DNA from: an uncultured Psychroserpens sp.
GTDB lineage: Bacteria; Bacteroidota; Bacteroidia; Flavobacteriales; Flavobacteriaceae
NCBI RefSeq assembly: GCF_947501425.1
Contig: NZ_CANMVN010000008.1
Coordinates: forward strand, 186,001 to 250,000
Reading direction: 5' to 3'
DNA length: 64,000 nucleotides
The notes under the pieces were generated by a model. That model did no database searches. It worked only from the letters and a program-made list of their open reading frames with translations, and was not told the origin of the DNA. Positions 17,447 to 27,500 of the stretch are shown here, piece by piece (positions within the stretch are counted from its first letter, which is position 1; each line of letters opens with the position of its first letter). The translations under genes were made by a program, and so were the position numbers.

Positions 17447-18607
17447 TTAACCCCTAAACAAAAAGAAATCCTCTTTCATATCCTCAATCTGAGCATCTTC
17501 ATTGGTGATGATATAATCAATAGCCTTTGTGGTAAATTCATCCCCTTTTTCTGTGAGTGATACAATGCTATTGTCAATACGGATCATATTGTTTTTTAGT
17601 GCCAAGTCTAAAACTGTTTTGGAGCGCACTTTTTGCCAGTTGATATGCTCATTCAAATGATTGACATGTCGTTCTCGTACATCATCATGATTTTTTAAAT
17701 GCAGTAAAAATGTCAAGAGCGATACTTCTGTACGTTGTTGCTTTTCTCTGTATAATACAGCAATAATACCTTTACTTGGTGCAAATAAATAAACAACTAA
17801 AAACAGGAGTCCAAGCATGGTTGTTATAGATCCTGCTATGGAGGCATCTAACCAGTGCGCCAGCCAATATCCAGAGATGGCACTAAACACGCCAAAACTA
17901 ATAGAGAGCCAAAGCATTTTCTTTAAATCGGTGGTTAATAAATATGCTGTGGCTGCTGGAGCGATCATAAGCGCGACCACCAAAATAGCGCCTACGGCAT
18001 CAAAAGCGCCTACTGTTGTTACAGAAGACACGGTCATTAAACCATAATGAATGATTACTGGAGAAAACCCTAATGAAGCCGCTAAGCCTTTATCAAAGGT
18101 GCTCAGCTTTAATTCTTTGAAAAAAGCAAACAATAATATGATGGTAAAGATCAAAATAGTTCCAATAATCCATAACGACTTAGGTCCTACATCAACTCCA
18201 GAAATAATCAAACGATCAAAAGGAGCCAGCGCCAATTCACCAACCAATACCGCATCAATATCTAAATGAACATCATTAGCTTTTTTAGCAATCATGAGGA
18301 CACCAATACTAAACAATACCGGAAACACTAAACCTATAGCAGTATCCTCTTTTACTAGTCCGGTTTTTTGAATATACTCTACTAAAACTACTGTAATAAC
18401 ACCTGTTAATGCTGCTAATACTATCAATAGTGGAGAATTTAAATCTTGAGTAATAAAAAATCCTATTACAATACCTGGTAATATCGAATGACTTATCGCA
18501 TCACTAATCATAGCCATTTTCCGAAGTACTAAAAACGTACCTGGAATAGCACAAGCAACAGCAACTAAACTTGCAATAAGTTGTATTTCAATTTGAGCAC
18601 TACCCAT
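17447..18607 (-). CDS. metal ABC transporter permease (ABC-3 family) with C-terminal winged-helix-like tail
   Basis: A 386-residue integral membrane permease of the zinc/manganese importer class. The family-typical LRKMAMISDAISHSILPGI and a set of about eight hydrophobic segments fill residues 1-280. Beyond the usual length (~280) there is an additional cytoplasmic domain of about 100 residues. Its segment TVLDLALKNNMIRIDNSIVSLTEKGDEF reads like the winged helix of DtxR-type repressors. It overlaps the preceding permease gene by 8 bases and is the last gene of the importer operon. Substrate is inferred to be Mn2+ or Zn2+ from the operon. Confidence 0.9.
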   Translation of the reverse strand: MGSAQIEIQLIASLVAVACAIPGTFLVLRKMAMISDAISHSILPGIVIGFFITQDLNSPLLIVLAALTGVITVVLVEYIQKTGLVKEDTAIGLVFPVLFSIGVLMIAKKANDVHLDIDAVLVGELALAPFDRLIISGVDVGPKSLWIIGTILIFTIILLFAFFKELKLSTFDKGLAASLGFSPVIIHYGLMTVSSVTTVGAFDAVGAILVVALMIAPAATAYLLTTDLKKMLWLSISFGVFSAISGYWLAHWLDASIAGSITTMLGLLFLVVYLFAPSKGIIAVLYREKQQRTEVSLLTFLLHLKNHDDVRERHVNHLNEHINWQKVRSKTVLDLALKNNMIRIDNSIVSLTEKGDEFTTKAIDYIITNEDAQIEDMKEDFFLFRG

Positions 18608-19685
18608 CGTTTTCAGTTAATTGGTTATATAAATTTGATGCCGATTCAAAACCTTCCTCAGTTAAACTCCATGTTGATCCTTGAAGTGTTACATAATTCT
18701 TCTCCACAAGTTTTTTAAGAGTCCCTTTAGTAAAGCCTTGAAAATTATTCAGGATTTTGATCTCATGAGGATGTGAAATATTTTCATGTGTTTCTGCAAC
18801 AATATCGTACATAAAAGCTAAGGTCTTATGAAGCTCAAGATCACGACGGTTTTTAATAAAGCGAATTTGTTTAAATAATAAGCCTCGACTTGGAGAAAAC
18901 ACAAATGAAATCAATACAAAAACTGCTGCTACCAGAACAATCACAGGACCTGTTGACAAATTATCCTGACTTGCACTAATAGCTGTTCCGAAGACTCCTG
19001 AAAATGCTCCAAAAACAGCTGCAAGAAACACCATGGTTGCTAAACTATTTGTCCATTGTCTCGCTGCTGCTGCTGGTGCCAAAAGCATAGCACTCATCAA
19101 GACAACTCCAACAGTTTGCAATCCTAGAACAATAGCCAAAACTATAAAACTGGTAATTAAAATATCAATAGTTTTAGTATTAAAGCCAAGTGTTTTTGCA
19201 TAGTCTTTATCAAAAAGTAAAATTTTAAATTCTTTCCAGAACAGCAATAAAACAATGAGACAAATTCCTGTCACAATAGCCATCAACCATACATCACTCT
19301 CCACTAAAGTTGCTGCCTGACCAAAAAGGTATTTATCTAATCCTGCCTGATTGGCATTAGGTTGTTTTTGTATGAAAGTCAGTAATAGCATTCCGAAGCC
19401 AAAGAACAAGGATAAAATTAAACCCAATGCAGTGTCTGATTTTAAATGTGTTTTGGTGATGATTCCTCTAATCCAGAAGGTGCCAATTAACCCACTAACC
19501 AAAGCACCAAGTAATAATGTATTACTGTCTTTTGCTCCTGTGATTAAGAAGGAAATGGCTATTCCTGGTAATGCAGCATGAGAAATGGCATCGCCTAAAA
19601 GACTTTGCTTCCGCAATACAGCAAAACTTCCCAACATACCGGTAACAGCACCCAAAATTGCAGTTCCGAGTGTTATAGTACGCAA
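18600..19685 (-). CDS. metal ABC transporter permease (ABC-3 family), TTG start after an insertion
   Basis: A second ABC-3 permease, 361 residues from the TTG at 19685. The motif LRKQSLLGDAISHAALPGI and the hydrophobic segments are intact. A ~75-residue C-terminal tail again resembles a winged helix (FTKGTLKKLVEKNYVTLQGSTWSLTEEG). No ATG is available. The in-frame codons upstream of TTG still read DLTEYIQLVFSDYT, which looks like a genuine permease N-terminus, back to an ATA at 19730 and a stop at 19737-19739. The four-helix-bundle insertion directly upstream probably removed the original start. From TTG the first membrane helix is complete, so the product may function. Confidence 0.85.
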   Translation of the reverse strand: MRTITLGTAILGAVTGMLGSFAVLRKQSLLGDAISHAALPGIAISFLITGAKDSNTLLLGALVSGLIGTFWIRGIITKTHLKSDTALGLILSLFFGFGMLLLTFIQKQPNANQAGLDKYLFGQAATLVESDVWLMAIVTGICLIVLLLFWKEFKILLFDKDYAKTLGFNTKTIDILITSFIVLAIVLGLQTVGVVLMSAMLLAPAAAARQWTNSLATMVFLAAVFGAFSGVFGTAISASQDNLSTGPVIVLVAAVFVLISFVFSPSRGLLFKQIRFIKNRRDLELHKTLAFMYDIVAETHENISHPHEIKILNNFQGFTKGTLKKLVEKNYVTLQGSTWSLTEEGFESASNLYNQLTENDG

Positions 19686-19735
19686 GGTGTAGTCTGAAAA
19701 AACGAGTTGTATGTATTCTGTTAAGTCTATAGGTC

Positions 19736-20163
19736 GTTAGAGATTAGTGGTTAGTTTTTGTTTTTAGATATTTTTGTAAACTAGTTATCATTTTAGATAA
19801 TTCTACAAGCTTTTGTCGTATTTCATTATCCAATTCAGCAGAAAAATAGTCTTGTCTTTTAGCAACAGTTGAGCAAACCACACATTCATTTACAGAATCT
19901 AAGGCCATTTGCAAAAATCTATTAAATTGTTTATCAGTGTCAGAAGAACCTTCAGCAATATTTAGGGCAATAGATACTGCTGCTCTAGTAAATTGAGAAG
20001 AAAGAGCATAACGTTCTGTCTTAGGAAAACTTTCACATGTTTTATAAACCATGTCGATAAACTCTAAAGCTTTATTGTAGACTTTTAAATCTTCAAATTT
20101 GAATTTTGTGTTTTTCATAATCTCAATTTTCTATCGGCTATCCTCTACTAAACTATCAACTAT
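19736..20163 (-). mobile_element. four-helix-bundle (23S rRNA IVS-type) insertion unit
   Basis: The segment between the stop of the ABC ATPase gene and the broken start of the permease contains only a four-helix-bundle gene and its flanks. The 5' flank on the minus strand is a degenerate string of TAG/GATAG units (TAGTTGATAGTTTAGTAG), and the 3' flank reads CTAACCACTAATCTCTAACG. Such low-complexity flanks commonly accompany this gene type in Bacteroidota. The insertion splits an otherwise gapless transporter operon. Exact ends are uncertain. Confidence 0.5.
19744..20118 (-). CDS. four-helix bundle protein (23S rRNA intervening-sequence family)
   Basis: A 124-residue all-helical protein. It shows the family pattern FEDLKVYNKALEF near the start, then RYALSSQFTRAAVSIALNIAEGS and FNRFLQMALDSVNE. 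These are the hallmarks of the S23/IVS four-helix-bundle family, first seen in insertions within 23S rRNA genes and related to the Avd accessory protein of diversity-generating retroelements. The function is unknown and it carries no catalytic motif. It is encoded in the same direction inside the metal importer operon, and its presence there is probably accidental. Confidence 0.9.
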   Translation of the reverse strand: MKNTKFKFEDLKVYNKALEFIDMVYKTCESFPKTERYALSSQFTRAAVSIALNIAEGSSDTDKQFNRFLQMALDSVNECVVCSTVAKRQDYFSAELDNEIRQKLVELSKMITSLQKYLKTKTNH

Positions 20164-20897
20164 TCCTGTATACTAACTTTATAATTTATGCCGTAGGTTT
20201 TAGTGAGGTTATCATCGTTAAAAATATCCTTCACAGGTCCTGTGGCTATTTTTTTTACATTAAGAAAGGTTACCCAATCAAAATATTCTGGCACTGTTTG
20301 AAGATCATGATGTACAACAACTACTGTTTTTCCTGCTTTACGTAGTTCTTTCAGAATATTAATAATAGCGATCTCAGTTGTTGCGTCTACCCCTTGAAAA
20401 GGCTCATCCATAAAATAAATGGAGGCGTCTTGTACTAAAGCACGCGCTAAAAATATACGTTGTTGTTGTCCGCCAGACAATTGGCTTATTTGTCGGTTTT
20501 TAAAAGGTAACATCCCAACTTTTTCTAAGGCTTCTAAAGCCGCTTTCTTTTGTTTTTGACGCGGACGTTTGATCCAGCCTAAACTTCCATAAGTTCCCAT
20601 CATGACCACATCTAAAGCTGTAGTAGGGAAATCCCAATCTACACTTCCTTTTTGAGGCACATAAGCCACTAAAGAACGTTGCTTTTCATAAGACTTACCA
20701 TAGATGGATACACTTCCTGCAATAGGTTTTAGAATTCCTAAAACAGCTTTAATAAGTGTAGATTTTCCAGCACCATTTGGACCAACAATAGCCATGAGAA
20801 CGCCTTCAGGAATTTCCAAATCAATATCCCAAAGCACAGGTTTGTAGTTATATGCTACGGTTAAATCGTCTACTTTTACTGCTGTTTTTTGTTCCAT
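20160..20897 (-). CDS. metal ABC transporter ATP-binding protein
   Basis: A 245-residue ATPase of the Mn/Zn import class (MntB/ZnuC-like). Walker A is GPNGAGKST, the Q-loop region contains VPQKGSVDW, the signature is LSGGQQQR, Walker B is SIYFMDEPF and the switch His is in [20 protein letters not shown] is typical of manganese/iron-type members of this family. It starts 4 bases after the binding-protein gene and supplies ATP hydrolysis for the two downstream permeases. Confidence 0.94.
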   Translation of the reverse strand: MEQKTAVKVDDLTVAYNYKPVLWDIDLEIPEGVLMAIVGPNGAGKSTLIKAVLGILKPIAGSVSIYGKSYEKQRSLVAYVPQKGSVDWDFPTTALDVVMMGTYGSLGWIKRPRQKQKKAALEALEKVGMLPFKNRQISQLSGGQQQRIFLARALVQDASIYFMDEPFQGVDATTEIAIINILKELRKAGKTVVVVHHDLQTVPEYFDWVTFLNVKKIATGPVKDIFNDDNLTKTYGINYKVSIQE

Positions 20898-20901
20898 TTT
20901 T

Positions 20902-21819
20902 TTATTTTAAAGCATTCACGATGGTATTGACATTATATTCAAACATCCCTATGTAAGTCCCTTCAACTGTTCCTGCATTTCCTAAGGCATCAGAATATAA
21001 GGTACCTCCTATTTCAACCTGATGACCTTTTGATCTTACTGCAGCTTGAAGCGCTTCAATGGTTCGTTTTGGTACTGAGCTTTCTACAAAAATGGCTTTG
21101 ATATCTTTTTCAATGATAAATGCAGACAGTTTTTGTACATCCTGAACACCTGCTTCGGTAGCTGTAGATAAGCCTTGTAAGCCTACAACTTCAAAGTCGT
21201 ATGCTTTTCCGAAGTAATTAAAAGCATCGTGAGCAGTTACAAGAATTCTTTTTTCCTTCGGAAGGATATCGATAACGCTTTTTATTTTTGCTTGAAGCGT
21301 GTCTAATTTTGTTAGATATGCAGACTCATTGGCTTTAAAGTTTTCAGCATTAGTAGGATCTTTCTCAGAAAGTACCTGAGTTACTTTTGATGCAAACTGC
21401 TTAAAATAATTGATATCAAACCACACATGCGGATCGTAATTTGATGCAAAATAATCAGATCCTATTAACGTGCTTTTATCCAACTCTTCTCCCAATGCAA
21501 TTGGTGTTTTGGTTGCACTTCCCATTTTTTCAAAAACTTCTACCAGTTTTCCTTCGAGGTGAAGACCGTTATAAAAAATTACATTAGCTTCAACCAGTTT
21601 GGTGACATCACCTTCACTAGCTTTATAAAGGTGAGGATCTACACCACTTCCCATTAATCCTTTAACATTTACATAATCACCACCAATATTTTTTACCAAA
21701 TCGGTAATCATGGTTGTTGTGGTTACAATGTTTAGTTTTCCGTTAGTTTGAGTCTCATTCTTACAGCCAAATACTACTGTAATAAGTAAAATTATCGAAA
21801 GGCGTTTTAATATTGTCAT
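20902..21819 (-). CDS. metal ABC transporter substrate-binding lipoprotein (TroA/MntA-like)
   Basis: A 305-residue lipoprotein (lipobox VVFGC) of cluster A-I metal-binding proteins. Candidate ligands are His in [13 protein letters not shown], His in YDPHVWFD, Glu in [10 protein letters not shown] and Asp in TLYSDALG. A two-His/Glu/Asp set is the arrangement of manganese (TroA/MntC/PsaA) binders. No His-rich loop typical of ZnuA is seen. Together with an MntR-like regulator this favours manganese, though zinc or iron cannot be excluded. Confidence 0.9.
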   Translation of the reverse strand: MTILKRLSIILLITVVFGCKNETQTNGKLNIVTTTTMITDLVKNIGGDYVNVKGLMGSGVDPHLYKASEGDVTKLVEANVIFYNGLHLEGKLVEVFEKMGSATKTPIALGEELDKSTLIGSDYFASNYDPHVWFDINYFKQFASKVTQVLSEKDPTNAENFKANESAYLTKLDTLQAKIKSVIDILPKEKRILVTAHDAFNYFGKAYDFEVVGLQGLSTATEAGVQDVQKLSAFIIEKDIKAIFVESSVPKRTIEALQAAVRSKGHQVEIGGTLYSDALGNAGTVEGTYIGMFEYNVNTIVNALK

Positions 21820-21829
21820 TTGTCTTTTT

Positions 21830-22642
21830 CTATTTTGTTGGTAATCTAAAACTCACACCAGCACTGAGCAATAGGTCTTGACCTTCAGTAATACTGGTTC
21901 CAATTGTTGCATCCAGCTGCACATTATTTGAAATCAAATAGGTTAACCCTGTATTCCAGAGGTGGTTAGATTTACTGTCTTCAGGAAGGTTTCCATACAC
22001 TTCTAAATAGGTTCCCAAAGTATCTGAAATACTATAGCCATAAGATAAGGAGTAGAGATACGCAGCTTCAGGAGAATCATCTTGCCATCGTGCTCCTAGG
22101 TTGTATCCAAGACTTGATTTTTCGCTTAAGGTATGGGCAAATGAGAAAATAAAATCGACACCTGTTGTTTCAGGTCTGTAATCTTCACCAGCAGTAAAAG
22201 GCAGGTAAATATGACCTAAAACACCTATTTCTGGTCGCCATCCCTTTTCTTCGGAAATCGCAATTTTAGTTCCTAATAACAATGGATTAAATCCACTGGC
22301 TACATCATTAAGTCGATTCCCATTTACAGAGGTTCTCCCTTCAACAAAATCCCAACCAACTCTGAATTCGAGGTTATCTAAAAGTCCTAATCTAACTAAA
22401 GTTGTATTATAGGTATAGGTTTCAAATTTGATGGAATTATCCTCAAAACTTTCATAAAACGCTCCTGTTTCCACCTGAACAAAACCTGGTGTAATAGTCG
22501 TAGGAGATTCGGTAGCATCAGGACGATCTGTAACTAAAGGTTCTGATGCTATGTCAGGCTTGGTCTCATTCTGTGCAAATGCAACTCCAGAATAAAGACA
22601 TGATAATCCAAGCAGGTATATTGTTCTAATGTTCTTCGACAT
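21830..22642 (-). CDS. outer-membrane beta-barrel transporter-like protein (MetA-pathway phenol-degradation family pattern)
   Basis: A 270-residue protein with a signal peptide (ending GVAFAQ). The N-terminal motif TDRPDATESPTTITPGFVQVE introduces alternating amphipathic strands to the C-terminus. This motif is characteristic of the putative outer-membrane transporter family often annotated as phenol MetA-pathway; that name does not imply phenol metabolism. Its place between the regulator and the binding protein suggests a metal-specific outer-membrane channel. It overlaps the regulator gene by 17 bases. Confidence 0.8.
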   Translation of the reverse strand: MSKNIRTIYLLGLSCLYSGVAFAQNETKPDIASEPLVTDRPDATESPTTITPGFVQVETGAFYESFEDNSIKFETYTYNTTLVRLGLLDNLEFRVGWDFVEGRTSVNGNRLNDVASGFNPLLLGTKIAISEEKGWRPEIGVLGHIYLPFTAGEDYRPETTGVDFIFSFAHTLSEKSSLGYNLGARWQDDSPEAAYLYSLSYGYSISDTLGTYLEVYGNLPEDSKSNHLWNTGLTYLISNNVQLDATIGTSITEGQDLLLSAGVSFRLPTK

Positions 22643-23282
22643 AAATATTTTTTGTAAAATCTTCGTTTAATACAATTGTGTTTGTTCCCACTAAAATTTG
22701 GGTCATTTTATTACCACTAAATTGTTTTGTAATGGTTAGTGTATTTCGGTATTTGATCCCATTTTGAGTGCAAAACTCAAAAAACTCTTTATCATCACTC
22801 ATTAATCTGGCAATGGTATAGGTTTTTCCCTCCATGGCTTCAGAGAGCGAAATGGAAGTGTCTTTGGTTGTTATTTCTCCGTTTGCATTTGGAATAGGGT
22901 CTCCGTGAGGATCGAACTTTGGATGTCCTAAGTATGCACTGATTTTCTCAGCTAATAAATCAGAGGTTTGGTGCTCTAATAATTCGGCTTCGCGATGAAT
23001 GTCATGTAAAGACATGTCAAACATTTTAAATAAAAATGCTTCCCAAAGGCGATGTTTTCTTATCACGTTTAAAGCCATTTTCACACCTTTATCTGTAAGT
23101 TGTAGTTCCTGATATTTTTCGTAATTGAGTAAATCTCTAGCTGCTAATTTCTTAGCCATATCTGTTGCAGCAGCATTAGATATTCCAAGTTTTTTAGCAA
23201 TATTCCCAGGTTTGGTATCCTTAATATCATGTTTGTCATTGTTGTAAATGGCTTTTACAAAATTTTCTACAGCTACAGACAT
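22626..23282 (-). CDS. DtxR/MntR-family metal-dependent transcriptional regulator
   Basis: A 218-residue repressor. The N-terminal winged helix includes PGNIAKKLGISNAAATDMAKKL and the wing region LQLTDKGVKMA. The dimerisation/metal domain has RKHRLWEAFL and HDIHREAELLEHQ, then HPKFDPHGDPIP, all standard DtxR-family landmarks. The C-terminal ~70 residues look like the FeoA/SH3-like domain. It heads the importer operon and should sense cytoplasmic Mn2+ (or Fe2+). A palindrome overlapping the presumed transcription start suggests autoregulation of the whole operon. Confidence 0.93.
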   Translation of the reverse strand: MSVAVENFVKAIYNNDKHDIKDTKPGNIAKKLGISNAAATDMAKKLAARDLLNYEKYQELQLTDKGVKMALNVIRKHRLWEAFLFKMFDMSLHDIHREAELLEHQTSDLLAEKISAYLGHPKFDPHGDPIPNANGEITTKDTSISLSEAMEGKTYTIARLMSDDKEFFEFCTQNGIKYRNTLTITKQFSGNKMTQILVGTNTIVLNEDFTKNIYVEEH

Positions 23283-23304
23283 TTTTAATTACTTTAATTT
23301 TATT

Positions 23305-23320
23305 TTTAAGTAAGCTTAAA
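23305..23320. promoter_or_regulatory. candidate MntR/DtxR operator
   Basis: TTTAAGTAAGCTTAAA has perfect 6-bp arms (TTTAAG/CTTAAA). It matches the known MntR-type consensus TTTAGGTTAACCTAAA at 12 of 16 positions. It starts 7 bases after the -7 box, so binding would block initiation. Inference from sequence and position. Confidence 0.5.
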
Positions 23321-23327
23321 TATTTTA

Positions 23328-23357
23328 CAAATGTAACTAAAATTTTATTTTACAACA
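23328..23357 (-). promoter_or_regulatory. promoter of the MntR-metal importer operon
   Basis: On the minus strand the -7 box TACATTTG (23328-23335) matches TAnnTTTG. TTG triplets at 23352-23354 (spacer 16) and 23355-23357 (spacer 19) can serve as -33. The start codon of the regulator gene is 45 bases downstream. Confidence 0.6.
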
Positions 23358-23384
23358 ACTATTACACGTATTCGTGTTTATATA

Positions 23385-24521
23385 TCATTCTGTACCTATT
23401 AAACCAAAGGCACCATTTAAAAGAAGTTGATCTGATGTTTTTTGAAATATATTATCTTTTAATTCCATAAAGCCATTTGCTGTATGACCAACCTTGATTT
23501 TTTTTGTGTTGAAGTAGTAATTAGTTTCATCGGTTTCATCTAGTACCAAAACAAAATAATCTCCATCAACCTCAACAACAGCTGTTTCTGGTAAAACAAT
23601 AGCTTTTTTTTCATCAGTAATAATTTGGGCATTGACAAACATTCCTGTTAAAAAGCTGTGCTCTGAATCTAATGGATGACCATGTACTTTAATCGTTCTA
23701 TTAGCGCCAATAGAGGTGCCAACCAGATGTACTTCGGCCTCAAATGTATCATTAGACGCTTCAGGGATTTGAAAACTAATTTTCTGTCCTTTCTTTATCT
23801 TCATAATATCTTTTTCAAAAACCGATAATTCTATATGAATATGTGCATTGTCTATGATCTCCATAATCGATGTTGCAGGAGAGACATAAGTCCCTTTAGT
23901 AACATTGACTTCGGTAATACTACCACTAATTGGCGCGTATAAATTAATAACAGAAGTTATAATTCCATTTTCAACATTTGTTGGTGAAATATTAAGCATT
24001 GTGAGTTGCTTTCTCAAGCCGTTATATCTGGCCTTAGCTGTTTTGTAACCACTCTCTGCTTTTAAAAAGCTCTTTTGAGAGGTTATTTGTTCCTCCAGCA
24101 TTATGTTTTGGCGGTCAAATTCGGATTTTAAATAATTCAGTTGTTCTTTAACTTCCATATATTCTTGCTGAATGGTAACAAATTCAGGGTTTTCAATAGA
24201 TACTAATACTTGGCCTTTTTTAACACTATCCCCTTCTAAAAAAGGAGTTGTTTTAATATATCCTCCCATTGTTGAGTTAACGACTGCTCTATTTTCCGGA
24301 GGAACATCTATCATTCCATTTACTGAAACCGTTACAGGAAAATCCTTTTCTTCAATGGTTCCTAAAACCATGTTGTTTTGAGTAAATTGTGCTTTAGACA
24401 CTTTGATGCGATCATCTGTAATTTCCTTAATTGTATCTCCTGAAGTTTTTTCAGTATTAGCGCACCCAAATAACAGGATAAACAAAAAAGCTGTATAAAT
24501 TTTATATGTGTGACGTTTCAT
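23385..24521 (-). CDS. RND efflux periplasmic adaptor lipoprotein (CzcB/CusB-like)
   Basis: A 378-residue membrane-fusion protein with lipobox LLFGC. It shows the usual order: beta-barrel/lipoyl half (VNGMIDVPPENRAVV; GDSVKKGQVLVSIENPEF), a helical hairpin (about 120-190), the second lipoyl half (APISGSITEVNVTKGTYV) and a membrane-proximal domain. It links the inner-membrane RND pump to the outer-membrane channel. The gene starts 10 bases after the pump-channel fusion gene and closes the operon. Metal specificity follows from the pump. Confidence 0.92.
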   Translation of the reverse strand: MKRHTYKIYTAFLFILLFGCANTEKTSGDTIKEITDDRIKVSKAQFTQNNMVLGTIEEKDFPVTVSVNGMIDVPPENRAVVNSTMGGYIKTTPFLEGDSVKKGQVLVSIENPEFVTIQQEYMEVKEQLNYLKSEFDRQNIMLEEQITSQKSFLKAESGYKTAKARYNGLRKQLTMLNISPTNVENGIITSVINLYAPISGSITEVNVTKGTYVSPATSIMEIIDNAHIHIELSVFEKDIMKIKKGQKISFQIPEASNDTFEAEVHLVGTSIGANRTIKVHGHPLDSEHSFLTGMFVNAQIITDEKKAIVLPETAVVEVDGDYFVLVLDETDETNYYFNTKKIKVGHTANGFMELKDNIFQKTSDQLLLNGAFGLIGTE

Positions 24522-24531
24522 AACGTTGATT

Positions 24532-27500
24532 TTATAGGGTTAAATAATTGATATTTATAACGGTTTGATTGTAACTATTTAGTTTTTCAATGTGCTGGAG
24601 TTGAATGTCATAAGCATTTTCAACACTCAAAATGTATTGATAGAAGTCAATTTCACCATTCTTAAAACTACTATTGGCAGTTTTAAGAATTTCATTGGCT
24701 AATGCTTCACCTTCAGTTTCAAAATATTCTAAAGCTTTTTCATGCTGAATTAACTTAGCGTTTAGCTCCCTATATTTGGTGTCGAGAATGATCTGATACT
24801 CTTGTAATTCTTCTTCAGCAATGTTCTGTGCAATTTTAGTCGCCTTAATCCGTGATGATTGCCCGTTGAACAGTAATGGAATTTTTAAACCCAATTGATA
24901 TCCTATCAAGTTTGTATTAATACCAGAATTGGTTCCTTGAAAATAGTTGAGACTTATATCAGGCAATAATTGTTGTTGTTCAAAGTTACGTTTAGCTTTA
25001 AAAAGAGATTTTCGATTCTCATAATATTGAAGTTCAGTGTTGGAGGCTAAATCATTTATTTGAAGTGCTAATTTAGCTAGTGATTCTATTGTGATGTTTA
25101 ATGAATCTTCACTCTGAACCACCTTTACTATTTGATCGTAAGCGATATTAGCATCTTGTTGAGCATCAATTAGGTTAAGGTGTATTTGTTTTTGTTTAGA
25201 CTGTGCAGTAATCTTTTCTAAATAATTAGTTTCACCCAATTCGAAACGTCGTTTAGCGATAGCCGCAAAATTTGCATATAAGCTATCCAAACGTTCATAG
25301 ATCTGTTTCTTTTCACAGGTATATAAATATTGATAATACCTTGAGGTAACCTCTCTTTTTAATGTTTTTTCTTTGATTGTATAATTAGAAAATTCTAAAT
25401 CATAATTAGCCTCATTTAGTTTTTTTCCAGCAAAATAAACCGTTGGAAACTTAAAATCCTGTTGTATTCCAAAAACACCAATAGGCCTATTGTTAAAGGC
25501 CAAATTATTTTCATCATAAGCATAATAAACTTCAGTTTTATCAAAATCAAAAGCTGTTTTGATTAAGGTTTCCGATTGATCTACTCGCAGTTTATAAGCC
25601 TTAAGTCCGGCATTATTCTCAACAGCTTTGGAAATTAATCCATCAAGAGTTACTGATTGTTGCTGACCAAAACTCAGTGTCGAACACAAACTCATCAATA
25701 AAATGATTCCTAAAGTTTTATTGGTTTCTAAGTTGATTGGTTTCTTATTCAGGGTACTGAAATACGAATATAAAACCGGAAGCACGACTAACGTAAGTAA
25801 TGTTGCAGTAACCAAACCACCAATAACTACAGTTGCTAATGGTCTTTGTACTTCTGCTCCTGCATTAGTTGAAATAGCCATAGGTAGAAACCCGAGGGCT
25901 GCTGCCATTGCAGTCAACAATACTGCTCGTAAACGGTCTTTTGTTCCCTGTTTGATTAGTGTTTCCATAGTGTCAAATCCTTGTTGTTTTAATTCTTTAA
26001 AATGTTCTATTAATACAATACCATTGAGTACTGCAATTCCGAATAGAGCTATAAATCCTACGCCAGCAGAAATACTAAATGGCATATCACGAATCCATAG
26101 AAATAATACGCCTCCTACTGCAGCTAAAGGAATTGCAGAATAGATGAGAAGTGCTTCCTTGATAGAATTAAAGGCAAAATATAGCATTATAAAAATGAGA
26201 ATGAGGGCAATTGGTACAGCTACTAAAAGTCGGGATTTAGCATTTTGCAGATTCTCAAACTGACCACCATAAGTTATGGTGTAACCAACTGGCAGTTTAA
26301 TGTGCGTATTGATCAATTCCTGAACATCATTAACAACAGATTCCAAATCTCGATTTCTTACATTTATCCCAACAACAATTCGTCTTCTAGTATCATCTCT
26401 CGATATTTTAGCCGCACCTTTTTGATAGGTAATTGATGCTAATTCACTCATAGGAATTTTTCCACCGCTTGGTAAATCCACATATAAATTTTTGATATTG
26501 TCCAAGTCTTTTCGTTTTGACTCATCTAATCTAACAACGAGATCAAATCGCTTTTCACCTTCAAAAACACTACCAACTGTTCGACCTGCAAAACTCATAG
26601 ATAGCATATTATTCAGATCTTCGATATTAAGTCCGTAACGTGCTACTTTAGAACGGTTATATTCCACACTCATTTGAGGTAAACCATCAATTTTTTCTAC
26701 GGAAATATCTGCAGCTCCTTTTACGTTTTCTATTAAGGTTTTGATCTCACTTCCTTTTTTTGAAAGTATCTCCAGATCTTCACCAAAGATTTTAATGGCA
26801 ATATCTGCTCTAACTCCTGTGATTAGTTCGTTAAAGCGCATCTCGATAGGCTGTGTGAATTCTACCTCCATTCCAGGAATAATGCCTAAGGCCTCTTTAA
26901 ACTTATCGGCTAGTTCATCTTTTGAAGATGCAGAAACCCATTCCTTTTTGGGTTTCAGGACTATAATAACATCACTCTCTTCCATCGACATTGGATCAGT
27001 AGGTACTTCGGCAGCACCAATTCTGGTCACCACTTGTTTTACTTCTGGAAACTTATCCAATAATATACGCTCAATCTTTGTAGTGATTTCAACAGTGTTA
27101 CTAAGAGATGTTCCTGTTTTTAAAACAGGCTGTATAACAAAATCACCCTCATCCAAGGTAGGCACAAACTCACCTCCCATTGTTGTAAAGAGATACACTG
27201 TAACTAGCAAAAGACCTGTTGCGACTCCTAAAACCAGCTTTTTACTATGTAAAGCCCAATTAATAACAGGCTCGTAGATACCATTTAACCAACGCATTAA
27301 TCGAACAGAAATATTGCTTTTTGAAACCTTTGTTGGCTTCAGAAAAAGTGAAGCTGCAACTGGAACATAAGTAAAACAGAGGATCATTGCTCCAATCAAT
27401 GCAAAACTGAATGTTAATGCCATTGGTTGAAACATTTTTCCTTCAATGCCACTTAATGAAAGAATTGGAATAAAGACAATAAGAATAATAAGTTGACCAA

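Noticed and set aside
25703-26143. 146-residue plus-strand frame opposite the pump gene
   Set aside because: Antisense shadow of conserved RND helices; no independent promoter or motif.
26741-27277. 178-residue plus-strand frame opposite the RND pump gene
   Set aside because: It lies fully within the well-supported pump coding sequence on the other strand and has the Ser/Thr/Pro-rich composition of an antisense shadow.
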